From assembly GCF_045446075.1 (NCBI RefSeq), contig NZ_JBJJBQ010000001.1, forward strand, positions 186,001 through 250,000: a DNA stretch of 64,000 nucleotides, given 5' to 3'. The position numbers and the translations under genes were made by a program. The notes under the pieces are model-generated. The model saw nothing but the letters and a program-made list of their open reading frames with translations. It did not search any database and was not told where the DNA came from. Shown piece after piece: positions 1 through 8,132 of this stretch (position 1 is the stretch's first letter; every line of letters starts with the position of its first letter). The stretch comes from Flavisericum labens (GTDB lineage: Bacteria > Bacteroidota > Bacteroidia > Flavobacteriales > Flavobacteriaceae).

Positions 1-1
1 C

Positions 2-910
2 TTTCGAAGTGAAGAATATGATGATGCCCTTGAAATTTTGGATGAATTGGATGCCCAGTTTGGTATTTCGGTGAGCAGGGACATCCTACGAAACAGGATT
101 TATGAGGCCACAGGCCGTAAAAAAGACCAAATAAAGAATTTAGAGGAACGCGTTGAAAATAATCCTGAAAAGGAATCAAATTACTTAGCATTAATTTTCC
201 GCTACAGCGAAAACAACGAAAAGGAAAAAGCCTTTGAAACAGCCAAAGAACTTCTAAAAATTAACCCAAATTCTCAGTTGGTTCATTTGGCACTTTATAA
301 GTTTTATTTAAATGATGATAATGCTGAAAAGGCAATAGAATCTATGAAAATAGTTATGAAAAGCGGTGAGGTAAAACCTGATGCTAAGGTTAAGGTTTTA
401 ACCGATTTCGTAAAGTTTGTTGGCGATAATCCCGAATATGAAGCTGATTTGGTTGAAGCGACAGCCATGGTAAGTGATGATAACAATAGCAAAACGGTTA
501 TTGAATTGGGGCAGTACTATTTGGCAAAAAATAATAAAGCTAAGGCTTTAGAATATTTTGAGGCGGCATTAAAATTGGAACCTAATAATTTTGGTGTTCT
601 GAGAAATACGATGTTGTTATATTTAGATTTAAAACAATACAATTTAGCGCTTGAAAAAAGCAGCGAATCACTTGAAAAGTTTCCATCTCAGCCACTTTTT
701 TATTTAATAAATGGTGTTGCGAAAAATGAATTAAGCCAACCTAAAAAAGCCATTGAAACCCTAGAAATGGGGTTAGATTATATTATTGACGATACTAAAA
801 TGGAAGCCGATTTTCACAAACAACTCAGCAAATCGTATTCGCTTATGGGCAATACAGGTAAAGCGCAAACGTTTAGTGATAAGGCAAAACAATTACAACC
901 CCAAAACTAA
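2..910 (+). CDS. TPR-repeat protein, 5' end outside the window
   Basis: The reading frame is open from base 2, so the gene begins upstream; the in-frame TTG at 38 is not a believable start. The visible 302 residues are alpha-helical with tetratricopeptide-type repeats: A/G/Y/L periodicity and N-P turns such as KINPNSQ, KLEPNNF and SLEKFPSQ at roughly 34-residue spacing. TPR arrays usually hold protein partners rather than catalyse reactions. No membrane segment is seen in the visible part. The stop overlaps the ATG of the DUF4292 lipoprotein gene (TAATG), so this is the head of a three-gene envelope operon with that lipoprotein and the EnvC-like protein. The fold class is clear; the specific role is unknown. 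Confidence 0.85.
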   Translation, partial: FRSEEYDDALEILDELDAQFGISVSRDILRNRIYEATGRKKDQIKNLEERVENNPEKESNYLALIFRYSENNEKEKAFETAKELLKINPNSQLVHLALYKFYLNDDNAEKAIESMKIVMKSGEVKPDAKVKVLTDFVKFVGDNPEYEADLVEATAMVSDDNNSKTVIELGQYYLAKNNKAKALEYFEAALKLEPNNFGVLRNTMLLYLDLKQYNLALEKSSESLEKFPSQPLFYLINGVAKNELSQPKKAIETLEMGLDYIIDDTKMEADFHKQLSKSYSLMGNTGKAQTFSDKAKQLQPQN

Positions 911-1677
911 TGCATCAATACCGCTATTTATTTATAAGTTTTATAATGCTGTTTATTTTTAATTGTAAATCAGCAAAAACGGTGGGCTCAGGCGAGGCTA
1001 ATTATAACCTATCTACCAAGCAGTTGGTAAAAAATAATGCCAAACAAGCGGCCGAATTTAAAACGCTTCAGTCTCGGTTAAAAATAACCTATTCAGAAGG
1101 TGGAAAATCTCAAACGCACTCAGTAAATTTTAGGGCCAAAAAGGATGAAGCGTTATGGATAAATGCATCGTTTTCATTATTGCGCGCATTGGTTACGCCA
1201 GAAAAAGTAAGTTTTTATAACAAATTAGATAAAACCTATTTTGATGGTGATTACAAGTATTTAAGTGATTTATTGGGCACTGAATTAGATTTTCACAAAG
1301 TTCAAAATCTACTTTTGGGTGAAACCATTTATAATTTAAAGGAAGGTAATTATAATGCTTCGGTTAGCGAAGGGGCTTATGTGGTTCAGCCTAAAACTCA
1401 GCGTGATTTATTCGAGATATTCTTTTTGCTCAGTCCGTCAAACTTTAAAGTAGCATCGCAACAAATAACGCAGCCTAAGGAAATGCGACACCTACAAATC
1501 GATTATCTTTCTTATCAAGATGTTGAAAAGCAAATTCTCCCGGAGCGGATAAAGGTTATGGCGGTTGAGGCCAATGAAGAAATGTCGATTAATTTGGAAT
1601 TTAAAAGCATTACTCTAAACGAAGATTTAAGGTTTCCGTTTAAAATACCTTTGGGTTTTAAGGCAATACAACTTTAA
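910..1677 (+). CDS. DUF4292 family lipoprotein
   Basis: 255 residues. The N-terminus has a short hydrophobic signal ending in a lipobox-like FIFNC with Cys19, so the protein is probably lipidated. The rest resembles the Bacteroidota DUF4292 family: a beta-rich periplasmic domain with a stretch on conformity of an outer-membrane lipoprotein (residues about 45-250, including ALWINASFSLL and the C-terminal FPFKIPLGFKAI). The start overlaps the stop of the TPR gene by one base, and its own stop overlaps the ATG of the EnvC-like gene by one base, so the three are translationally coupled. The fold recalls LolA/LolB-like lipoprotein-handling proteins, but that is inference only. Confidence 0.8.
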   Translation: MHQYRYLFISFIMLFIFNCKSAKTVGSGEANYNLSTKQLVKNNAKQAAEFKTLQSRLKITYSEGGKSQTHSVNFRAKKDEALWINASFSLLRALVTPEKVSFYNKLDKTYFDGDYKYLSDLLGTELDFHKVQNLLLGETIYNLKEGNYNASVSEGAYVVQPKTQRDLFEIFFLLSPSNFKVASQQITQPKEMRHLQIDYLSYQDVEKQILPERIKVMAVEANEEMSINLEFKSITLNEDLRFPFKIPLGFKAIQL

Positions 1678-2906
1678 TGGTAAATCAATTATTTAGAAAT
1701 AAAATAGGGGTTCTTTTAGTTTTTCTGCTTTTTAGTGGCGCTATGTTTTCGCAGAATAATAAGCAAAAACAGTTGGAGAGCCGCAGGCAGGAGTTGCGTA
1801 GGGAAATCCAAAAAATCAATGAGCTTCGCGACCAAAATCAATCTAAAGCAAAATCTGAACTGTCTTTAATTGAAGATTTTAACTATAAAATCAATGTGCT
1901 TTCCAACTTAATAAAAGTAACCAATCAGCAGGCTAATTTACTAACACGCGAAATCAATTCAAATCAAGACAAAATAACCGATTTAAGAGAGGAGTTGAAA
2001 CAGCTAAAACAAGACTATGCCGGGATGATAGTGAAGTCTTATAAAAGTAAAAACCAACAGAGCAGGATTATGTTTTTGCTGTCTTCAAACGATTTTAAGC
2101 AAGCTTATAAGCGTTTGCAGTACATGAAGCAGTATACAGACCACCAGAAGCAACAAGGTGAAACCATAAAGAAAAAAACGATTGAACTTCAAGCAACTAA
2201 TGATAAATTATTGAAGCAGCAGGAAGAAAAAGGAAAGCTAATCGCCGAAAACAGGACGGTGCAAAAATCGTTGGAAAAAGAGCGCGCGCAACACCAATCC
2301 CTAATGGCGTCTATTAAAAAGGATTTAAGCCGGTATACTGCTCAAATTCGGCAAAAACAAAAGGAAGCCGATAGGATTGATCGTGAGATTGACCGTTTAA
2401 TTAAAGCGGCCATAGCCAATTCGAATAAAAAAGCAGGAAAATCTACCTCATCAACAAGTTTTGCCTTAACGGCCGAAGAAAAAGTGTTGGCATCCAATTT
2501 CGTTTCAAATAGGGGAAAATTGCCTTGGCCTGTTGAAAAAGGGATTGTGCGCTTGGGTTATGGAACACAGCCACATCCCATCAATAAATCCTTAACTATT
2601 AAAAGTAATGGTGTACGTATTGCTACTGAAAAAGGAGCAAAGGCCCGAGCGGTTTTTGATGGTGAAGTGAGTGAAATATTTATAGCAAAAAACATAAACC
2701 CCTTTGTAATGATTCGCCATGGAAATTACTTGACGATTTACAAAAACCTGTCGGAAGTTTACGTTAAAAAAGGCGATAAGGTTACAACCAAACAAGAAAT
2801 AGGCAAGGTGTTTACCAATCCTAGCAACGGAGAAACTATATTAGGTTTTACCATTTCAAAAGGGTTTAATACTGAAAATCCAAGCAGTTGGATTTATAAG
2901 ATGTGA
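1677..2906 (+). CDS. EnvC-like murein hydrolase activator (degenerate M23/LytM)
   Basis: 409 residues: a signal peptide (about 1-25, ending FSGAMFSQ), a long coiled coil rich in K/Q/E (about 27-250), and a C-terminal LytM/M23 domain (about 285-405). The order signal, coiled coil, LytM is that of EnvC. In active M23 peptidases the zinc site uses an H-x3-D motif and an H-x-H motif. Here the first region reads SNGVRIATEKG and the second IRHGNYLTIYKNL, so the expected H/D and second H are missing. I therefore read it as a non-catalytic activator of an N-acetylmuramoyl-L-alanine amidase at septation. The ATG overlaps the preceding stop. Annotators often label such proteins simply as M23 peptidase. 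Confidence 0.85.
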   Translation: MVNQLFRNKIGVLLVFLLFSGAMFSQNNKQKQLESRRQELRREIQKINELRDQNQSKAKSELSLIEDFNYKINVLSNLIKVTNQQANLLTREINSNQDKITDLREELKQLKQDYAGMIVKSYKSKNQQSRIMFLLSSNDFKQAYKRLQYMKQYTDHQKQQGETIKKKTIELQATNDKLLKQQEEKGKLIAENRTVQKSLEKERAQHQSLMASIKKDLSRYTAQIRQKQKEADRIDREIDRLIKAAIANSNKKAGKSTSSTSFALTAEEKVLASNFVSNRGKLPWPVEKGIVRLGYGTQPHPINKSLTIKSNGVRIATEKGAKARAVFDGEVSEIFIAKNINPFVMIRHGNYLTIYKNLSEVYVKKGDKVTTKQEIGKVFTNPSNGETILGFTISKGFNTENPSSWIYKM

Positions 2907-2907
2907 C

Positions 2908-2944
2908 ACGAAGTGTCATCCTGAACTTGTTTCAGTATCTCATT
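2908..2944. repeat. Palindromic intergenic element, possible terminator
   Basis: A perfect 6-bp stem with a GAA loop lies directly after the EnvC-like stop codon, followed by a second imperfect palindrome. There is no clear U-run. It may end transcription or be a copy of a dispersed repeat. Confidence 0.45.
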
Positions 2945-3237
2945 AATTTAAAAGACAACTTTGTACCACTGATGTTTTTATGTTCATTTTGCCTTGATGC
3001 AAAACGAACCAAAAAATCACGTTTGAAATGAGGGATTTTTTCTGTTTTTAACACAAAAACCAAAAATAAAATCTAAATTTTCTCCAAGGCTTCGAAAATT
3101 ATTAACGATTGGATTTTTATATTCTGCATTTCAAAGGTCAATTCTGTGAATTGATTTGGGACTTTGCTTTTAACTTAGTTTTCGGGTTATCTAAAAGTTT
3201 TTGTTTAAAATAAAGTTGGCAGATATACGAGTTAGGG

Positions 3238-3345
3238 ATTGCAGTTGAAAGCCCACAAATCGACGAAGGAGGTGCGAGGAATTGTAGCGGAAAGCCCGAC
3301 TTTTTGCAATCCTGAAAGGTTTTTAAAACCTGACAGGTATGAGTA
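3238..3345. repeat. Probable dispersed intergenic repeat
   Basis: The segment includes GTTGAAAGCCCACAAATCG, AATTGTAGCGGAAAGCCCG and the palindrome CCTGAAAGGTTT/AAACCTGACAGG. Its composition differs from the flanking AT-rich spacer. I recognise the style from other Flavobacteriia genomes, but only a genome-wide search would prove that it is repeated. Confidence 0.4.
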
Positions 3346-3369
3346 AAAAGTAGCGCCCAAATAATTATA

Positions 3370-3882
3370 TTAATCAAACAAAGCTTTTAACTCACTTGCT
3401 TCATTAGGCTTTATTTTTCCGGCAAGTAATAAACTCAATTGTTTACGGCGTAAAGCGGCATTAAAGCGTTCTTTTTCCAAATCTGTTTCGGGAATCAATT
3501 CTGGTACAACGATGGGCCTTCCGGTTTCATCGACTGCAACAAAAGTGTAAATACCTTCGTTAGCCTTGGTTCTGTTGCCAGATTCGCGGTCTTCAATCCA
3601 AACATCAATAAACACCTCCACAGAAGTTTTAAAGGCTCTTGACACCTTAGCTTCAACAGTAACTACGCTTCCCAATGGCACAGCTCTGTTAAAGGCTACA
3701 TGGTTTACAGAGGCGGTTACCACAATGCGTCTACTATGGCGACGGGCAGCAATACTAGCGGCGCGGTCCATTCGGGCCAACAACTCCCCACCAAATAAGT
3801 TATTTAAAGGGTTGGTTTCACCAGGCAAAACCATATCGGTTAAAATAGTAAGTGATTCTTTGGGTGTTTTTGCTTTCATCAT
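3370..3882 (-). CDS. Hotdog-fold acyl-CoA thioesterase
   Basis: 170 residues, the usual size for single-domain YciA/BFIT-type acyl-CoA hydrolases that cleave acyl-CoA to free acid and CoA in the cytoplasm. The hotdog signature is visible as NNLFGGELLARMDRAASIAA (residues about 22-41), with the GG-x5-D pattern of the active-site helix, followed by the RHSRRIVVTASVNHVAF strand. A TACCTTTG -7 element lies upstream at 3904-3911. It is monocistronic and convergent with the upstream operon. The acyl chain specificity cannot be told from the sequence. Confidence 0.88.
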   Translation of the reverse strand: MMKAKTPKESLTILTDMVLPGETNPLNNLFGGELLARMDRAASIAARRHSRRIVVTASVNHVAFNRAVPLGSVVTVEAKVSRAFKTSVEVFIDVWIEDRESGNRTKANEGIYTFVAVDETGRPIVVPELIPETDLEKERFNAALRRKQLSLLLAGKIKPNEASELKALFD

Positions 3883-3903
3883 TTATAAATTTTAATGATG
3901 GCG

Positions 3904-3911
3904 CAAAGGTA
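3904..3911 (-). promoter_or_regulatory. Bacteroidota -7 element of the thioesterase gene
   Basis: TACCTTTG on the minus strand matches TAnnTTTG and sits 21 bases before the start codon. Confidence 0.55.
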
Positions 3912-3962
3912 AAAGGAATTTAGGATTTAGCTGATAAATTCAAAAGATAAATAGGTCAGCCC

Positions 3963-4898
3963 TTAGTCTAATTTTTTAACCCACAACCAAGCATCTCTAT
4001 TGTGCGTTTTTTTAATGTTTCTAAGTGCTTTCAGAGCTTCTAAACGGTCTTCGTAACTGGCATAAACCACTTGGTGTAAACCATATTTATTGGCTCCAAT
4101 TTTTCTGGCACTAAAACCATCTGCTTTAAGCTGCTTTACTTTTTTGTCACAGTTTTCTTCAACCCTAAAAGCACCGGCAATAATGTGGTAGTTCCCTGTT
4201 TGTTTGGTTACGTTTAGAGTAACAGCAGGTAAGGGGTTTAGGCTAAATGTTGCTTGTTGTATTTTGTTTTCCAATTGTTTTGCAGCTTCTTCCTGCGCCA
4301 ATTGGTTGTGTTCTTCAATTTTATTTACATAAAAATTTGAAGCCGCTACGCCGCCCAAAGTTAAGGCTATTAAGGCTATTGCTGCGTATTTTAGGTAAGG
4401 CTTAGACTTGCGTTTTTCGGGAGTTATGGAAATAGGTACAACCTTTTCAAGTTCTTCAACCGTTTCTTTATGTTCTTCCCTTGCTATTGAAGGCAACTCA
4501 AATTGAGAGAGACCAAAAGCATCGGTAAGATAGTTTAATTCGTAAGTCGGCTCAAACAGAATTTTGCCTTCATTATTAAAAACAAGGTCTCCAATGTTTT
4601 TGAAGGTCAAGGTTTCGCCTTGTGTTAAATATGATTTTAACAGTTTTACCCGCTTCTCTATTTTTTTAGTGGCAACCTCAAAAGGTATTTTTTCTACATC
4701 GGCAATATAATTGGCCAAAAGACCATCGTTTTTCTGAATTTGTTCGTTAAACGAAAGTACTTTTTTGGGCGCATAAAATGTACTTGAAGCATCATCAATG
4801 GTGGCCGATACACGTTGTGTTAAAAATGCGCCAAACTCAGGAATGGTGACGCACTCATATCTATAGAGTAAGTCGCTAATATAGGTTTCTAGTTGCAT
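3963..4898 (-). CDS. HU-CCDC81 and SPOR domain membrane protein
   Basis: 311 residues. The N-terminal 115 residues match the HU-CCDC81 type of HU-like fold found in Bacteroidota (MQLETYISDLLYRYECVTIP, then EFGAFL). A charged linker leads to one transmembrane helix (residues about 168-188), so the HU part is cytoplasmic. The periplasmic side ends in a SPOR domain (about 236-309, from YHIIAGAF to AWLWVKKLD), which binds denuded glycan at the division site. The arrangement could link nucleoid or DNA state to the septum; that is inference from the domains. A -7 element stands only 5 bases before the ATG, suggesting a nearly leaderless mRNA. Confidence 0.9.
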   Translation of the reverse strand: MQLETYISDLLYRYECVTIPEFGAFLTQRVSATIDDASSTFYAPKKVLSFNEQIQKNDGLLANYIADVEKIPFEVATKKIEKRVKLLKSYLTQGETLTFKNIGDLVFNNEGKILFEPTYELNYLTDAFGLSQFELPSIAREEHKETVEELEKVVPISITPEKRKSKPYLKYAAIALIALTLGGVAASNFYVNKIEEHNQLAQEEAAKQLENKIQQATFSLNPLPAVTLNVTKQTGNYHIIAGAFRVEENCDKKVKQLKADGFSARKIGANKYGLHQVVYASYEDRLEALKALRNIKKTHNRDAWLWVKKLD

Positions 4899-4903
4899 GT
4901 AAA

Positions 4904-4911
4904 CAAAGTTA
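4904..4911 (-). promoter_or_regulatory. -7 element of the HU/SPOR gene
   Basis: TAACTTTG on the minus strand, 5 bases before the ATG. Transcription would start at or next to the initiation codon. Confidence 0.55.
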
Positions 4912-5002
4912 AAAAAATAAGCTTTTGGATAAAATTTACTTTGAAGTATTTATTAACAGCCCAAAAATTCTTTTATTGTAGTTTCAAAATCAACACCATA
5001 GA

Positions 5003-6106
5003 ATGACCGAAAACGAATTGCTTTATACTTTAGCGCTGCAAAATGTGCCCAATATAGGCGATATTACGGCCAAACGATTGATTGCGAAATGTGGTTCTCC
5101 TGAAGCCGTTTTAAAGGAAAAGAAGCAAAATCTCCTTAAAATTGATGGCATCGGAAATGTTACAATAAGCGATTTGTTTAAACCCCATCATTTAAAGGAA
5201 GCTGAAAAGGAAATCGATTTTATAAAACAGAATGACATTAAAGTGTCTTATTTTCAGGAAAATGATTATCCCGAAAGTTTAAAACACTGCATTGATGGCC
5301 CTATTTTGCTTTTTCAAGTTGGAAACTTCAATTTACAAAACCAGCCTATTGTTAGTATTGTGGGCACACGAAAAATCACCACAAGTGGAGTGGCTTTTTG
5401 TGAAAATTTAGTAGAGCAATTAGCGCCATACAATCCAATAATTGTTTCGGGATTTGCTTATGGTACAGATATTACCGCACATAAAGCTGCAATAAAAAAC
5501 AATTTGCAGACTATTGGCTGTTTGGCACATGGGCTCAATCAAATTTATCCCAAAGTGCATAAAAAGCATATGGTTGATGTGGAAAAGAACGGTGGGTTTT
5601 TTACCGATTTTTGGAGCAGTGCTACATTTGAGAGGAACAATTTTTTAAAACGTAACCGTATTATTGCCGGTTTAAGCGAAGCGACCATTGTTATTGAATC
5701 GGCCGAAAAGGGCGGAAGTTTAGTAACTGCCGATATTGCCAATTCGTATAACCGAGAGGTGTTTGCCGTGCCGGGGAGAACCACCGATAGCCAAAGCACA
5801 GGTTGTAATAATTTAATTAAACATCAAAGAGCGCATATGCTTACAGTACCTGCAGACATACCGTATATTTTAAATTGGGAACTTGAGGGCAAAGTAAAAC
5901 CAACAGTACAAAAACAATTATTTGTTGAACTGGACGATACAGAAAAAGCCATTTACAATTTCTTAAAGGAAAACGAAAAAGAACAGTTGGATATGATTGC
6001 CCTAAATTGCCAAATCCCTATTTTTAAGGTGGCCAGTGTTTTGTTAAATATGGAACTAAAAGGGGTTGTGCGCCCGTTACCAGGAAAAATGTTTGAACTG
6101 GTTTGA
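5003..6106 (+). CDS. dprA: DNA-processing protein DprA
   Basis: 367 residues, normal length. DprA binds single-stranded DNA entering during transformation and loads RecA on it. The order is an N-terminal helix-hairpin-helix/SAM-like part (about 1-70: NVPNIGDITAKRLI, LKIDGIGNVT), a Rossmann-like DNA-binding core (about 100-285: VSIVGTRKITTSG, IVSGFAYGTDITAHKAA, GGSLVTADIANSYNREVFAVPG), and a C-terminal winged-helix part (about 305-367). Transcribed alone, convergent with trpS; the spacer holds inverted copies of a dispersed repeat. The ATG at 5003 gives the conserved start (MTENELLYTLAL). Confidence 0.95.
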   Translation: MTENELLYTLALQNVPNIGDITAKRLIAKCGSPEAVLKEKKQNLLKIDGIGNVTISDLFKPHHLKEAEKEIDFIKQNDIKVSYFQENDYPESLKHCIDGPILLFQVGNFNLQNQPIVSIVGTRKITTSGVAFCENLVEQLAPYNPIIVSGFAYGTDITAHKAAIKNNLQTIGCLAHGLNQIYPKVHKKHMVDVEKNGGFFTDFWSSATFERNNFLKRNRIIAGLSEATIVIESAEKGGSLVTADIANSYNREVFAVPGRTTDSQSTGCNNLIKHQRAHMLTVPADIPYILNWELEGKVKPTVQKQLFVELDDTEKAIYNFLKENEKEQLDMIALNCQIPIFKVASVLLNMELKGVVRPLPGKMFELV

Positions 6107-6109
6107 CTT

Positions 6110-6215
6110 GTCATTCCTGCGGAGGCAGAAACCTTATAAAAATTGTTACAATTTTGATTTAATCCTTTATATGCTCATCAAATGAATCAGAGATTCCTGC
6201 TTCCACAGGAATTTG
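6110..6215. repeat. Two opposed copies of a dispersed palindrome between dprA and trpS
   Basis: GTCATTCCTGCGGAGGCAG at about 6112-6130 and its inverted relative AGATTCCTGCTTCCACAGGA at about 6190-6210 frame a 60-base AT-rich core. The family looks like the CATTCCTGCGnAGGCAGGAATCT type of short repeat. Sitting between two converging genes, it could end transcription in both directions. Confidence 0.5.
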
Positions 6216-7184
6216 TTAATACCCAACCTTACCCCTAACGCGCTTTAAAACATCATCGGCCACTAATTTTGCCTTTTTTGCACCTAACGCTAATGCGTCA
6301 TCAATCTCGCTGAGGTTGTTCATATAGTGGTTGTAGCGTTCGCGTTCAGTTGCGAATTTTTCAATAATCAATTGGAATAATGCTTGTTTAGCATGGCCGT
6401 AACCATACCCGCCATTTTCGTAATTGGCTTTCATAGTTTCGATTTGTGCTTCATCGGCCAATAAACTATAAAGTGCAAAACAATTACAGGTTTTCCAATC
6501 TTTGGGTTTTTCAAGTGGCGTACTATCAGTTTGAATACCCATAATTTGTTTTCTAAGCTTTTTATCAGCCAAGAAAATATTTATGGTGTTGTTTCGGCTT
6601 TTGCTCATTTTTTCACCATCTGTTCCTGGAATAAGCATGGTGTTTTCCTGTATTTTTCCTTTAGGTAAAACAAATGTTTCGCCCATTTTTGTATGGAATC
6701 TAGAGGCCACATCACGGGTCATTTCAATATGTTGTAGTTGATCTTTCCCTACTGGAATGATTTCAGCATCATATAACAAAATATCGGCAGCCATTAGCAT
6801 GGGGTAAGAAAAAAGTCCAGAATTGACATCTTCAAGTCTGTCGGCTTTGTCTTTAAAACTGTGGGCCAAGGTTAGTCGTTGGTATGGAAAAAAACAGCTT
6901 AAATACCAAGAGAGTTCAGTAACTTGCGGAATATCGCTTTGCCTGTAAAACACTGTTTTGTCAATGTCCAGCCCAAAAGCTAACCATGTTGCAGCCGTTG
7001 AATAGGTGTTTTCACGAAGCGTTTCGGCATCTTTAATTTGTGTTAAGGTGTGCAAATTTGCAATAAATAAAAACGAATCATTTTCAGGGTTATTGGCCAT
7101 ATCAATCGCGGGGATAATGGCACCTAAAATATTCCCTAAATGTGGTGTTCCTGTACTTTGTATTCCTGTGAGTATTCTTGACAT
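6216..7184 (-). CDS. trpS: Tryptophan--tRNA ligase
   Basis: 322 residues, typical for bacterial TrpRS, which charges tRNA-Trp with tryptophan using ATP. The class I signatures are present: the HIGH variant TPHLGN at residues 13-18 and KMSKS at 192-196, with GDGEK-like context GTDGEKMSKS just before. The tryptophan pocket region LMAADILLYDAEIIPVGKDQ is also recognisable. The gene is monocistronic; its start is divergent from plsC, with a -7 element at 7245-7252 and a 60-base leader that contains a dispersed palindrome. Confidence 0.96.
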   Translation of the reverse strand: MSRILTGIQSTGTPHLGNILGAIIPAIDMANNPENDSFLFIANLHTLTQIKDAETLRENTYSTAATWLAFGLDIDKTVFYRQSDIPQVTELSWYLSCFFPYQRLTLAHSFKDKADRLEDVNSGLFSYPMLMAADILLYDAEIIPVGKDQLQHIEMTRDVASRFHTKMGETFVLPKGKIQENTMLIPGTDGEKMSKSRNNTINIFLADKKLRKQIMGIQTDSTPLEKPKDWKTCNCFALYSLLADEAQIETMKANYENGGYGYGHAKQALFQLIIEKFATERERYNHYMNNLSEIDDALALGAKKAKLVADDVLKRVRGKVGY

Positions 7185-7191
7185 AGTGTTA

Positions 7192-7216
7192 TTTCCACGG
7201 AAGTGGGAATCTCATT
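7192..7216. repeat. Short dispersed palindrome in the trpS leader
   Basis: TTCCACGGAAGTGGGAATCT belongs to the same general CATTCCCnCG/CGnGGGAATCT style as the dprA-trpS spacer repeat. It lies inside the predicted 5' untranslated leader of trpS and could form a hairpin there. Confidence 0.45.
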
Positions 7217-7244
7217 AAAGTTAATCTTTAGCTTGATGTTCGGG

Positions 7245-7252
7245 CAAAGGTA
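7245..7252 (-). promoter_or_regulatory. -7 element of trpS
   Basis: TACCTTTG on the minus strand matches TAnnTTTG; start codon about 60 bases downstream. Confidence 0.5.
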
Positions 7253-7285
7253 ATTTTTTTAATAGAATTGCTCAATACAATTATG

Positions 7286-7293
7286 TATTTTTG
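7286..7293 (+). promoter_or_regulatory. -7 element of the plsC-like gene
   Basis: TATTTTTG is an exact TAnnTTTG match and ends 6 bases before the ATG at 7300. It decides the start: the in-frame TTG at 7291 lies inside the promoter. Confidence 0.6.
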
Positions 7294-7299
7294 GATTCG

Positions 7300-8043
7300 A
7301 TGAAAATTTTTAAAAACATTTTTTATACGCTATACCGCATTTGGTTTTATGTATTGGTCGCCTTACCAATTGTTGCTTTGTTTCCGGTGCTGTTAATCTC
7401 TATTTCAAAGGAATCTTGGTATCCTTTCTTTTTTAAACTGGCGCGGTTTTGGGCTAAATTCATATTGCTGGGTATGGGTTTTGTTTATAAAATTGAACGT
7501 AATGAAACTCCGGAAATGGAAAAAAGTTACATGTTTGTTGCTAACCACACTTCGATGGCAGATATTATGCTTATGCTCGTTTCAGTTAAAAACCCCTTTG
7601 TTTTTGTGGGTAAAAAGGAATTGGCTAAAATTCCATTATTTGGTTTCTTTTACAAACGAACTTGCATTATGGTAGACCGGTCGTCGGTAAAAAGCAGGCA
7701 AGCGGTTTTTCTAAGAGCGCAACGTAGATTACAGTCGGGTTTGAGTATTTGTATCTTTCCTGAAGGTGGCGTGCCAGAAGAACACATTATACTTGATGAA
7801 TTTAAAGATGGCGCTTTTAGGTTAGCCATTAACCATCAAATACCTGTTGTGCCTATTACTTTTGCTGATAATAAAAAACGTTTTTCTTATACTTTTCTGA
7901 GTGGTAGCCCTGGAAGGATGCGCGTGAAAACCCACCAATTTTTACCTACTGAAGGTTTAACGATTGCAAACACCAAGTCGTTAAATAATAAGGCTAGAAA
8001 TATTATTTTTGACCAATTAAGAAGATTTAATCAAAAGACATGA
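7300..8043 (+). CDS. plsC: 1-acyl-sn-glycerol-3-phosphate acyltransferase (PlsC family)
   Basis: 247 residues from the ATG at 7300. PlsC transfers an acyl chain to lysophosphatidic acid, giving phosphatidic acid at the inner membrane. Two hydrophobic segments open the protein (about 8-35 and 45-65), followed by the catalytic NHTSMAD (NHx4D) motif near residue 83, VGKKELAKIPLFG, and FPEGGVPEE (the FPEG motif) near 155. A second PlsC-family protein lies at 56467-57204, so the exact substrate division is open. A strong hairpin terminator follows directly. Confidence 0.9.
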   Translation: MKIFKNIFYTLYRIWFYVLVALPIVALFPVLLISISKESWYPFFFKLARFWAKFILLGMGFVYKIERNETPEMEKSYMFVANHTSMADIMLMLVSVKNPFVFVGKKELAKIPLFGFFYKRTCIMVDRSSVKSRQAVFLRAQRRLQSGLSICIFPEGGVPEEHIILDEFKDGAFRLAINHQIPVVPITFADNKKRFSYTFLSGSPGRMRVKTHQFLPTEGLTIANTKSLNNKARNIIFDQLRRFNQKT

Positions 8044-8074
8044 AAAAAACTGCTCCTATCAGGAGCAGTTTTTT
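8043..8074. terminator. Intrinsic terminator after plsC, bidirectional
   Basis: ACTGCTCCT-ATC-AGGAGCAGT is a perfect 9-bp stem flanked by an A-run on the left and a T-run on the right, so it can serve both plsC (+) and the beta-barrel gene ending at 8133 (-). Confidence 0.85.
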
Positions 8075-8132
8075 CGATATTCGTTTTACGAAATTGTCAT
8101 AGAACCAATATCAAGATCTAACTAAAAAAAAT

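Larger units (their letters stand above)
2907..3369. other. Gene-free region with dispersed-repeat debris
   Basis: No credible gene is present in these 463 bases; short open frames here lack start signals and family resemblance. The left end holds a hairpin (TGACAC-GAA-GTGTCA, about 2908-2922) running into a CCTGAACTTGTTTCAG palindrome. The right half (about 3238-3345) holds a GC-richer segment unlike its surroundings, followed by an AGGTTTTT-AAAACCT palindrome. Both look like short dispersed repeats that I associate with Flavobacteriia intergenic regions; this is from memory, not a search. The left hairpin may end the TPR-DUF4292-EnvC transcript. Confidence 0.6.

Noticed and set aside
3138..3377. 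A 79-codon frame on the minus strand after the thioesterase gene
   Set aside because: It covers the repeat-like segment, has no family resemblance and no promoter.
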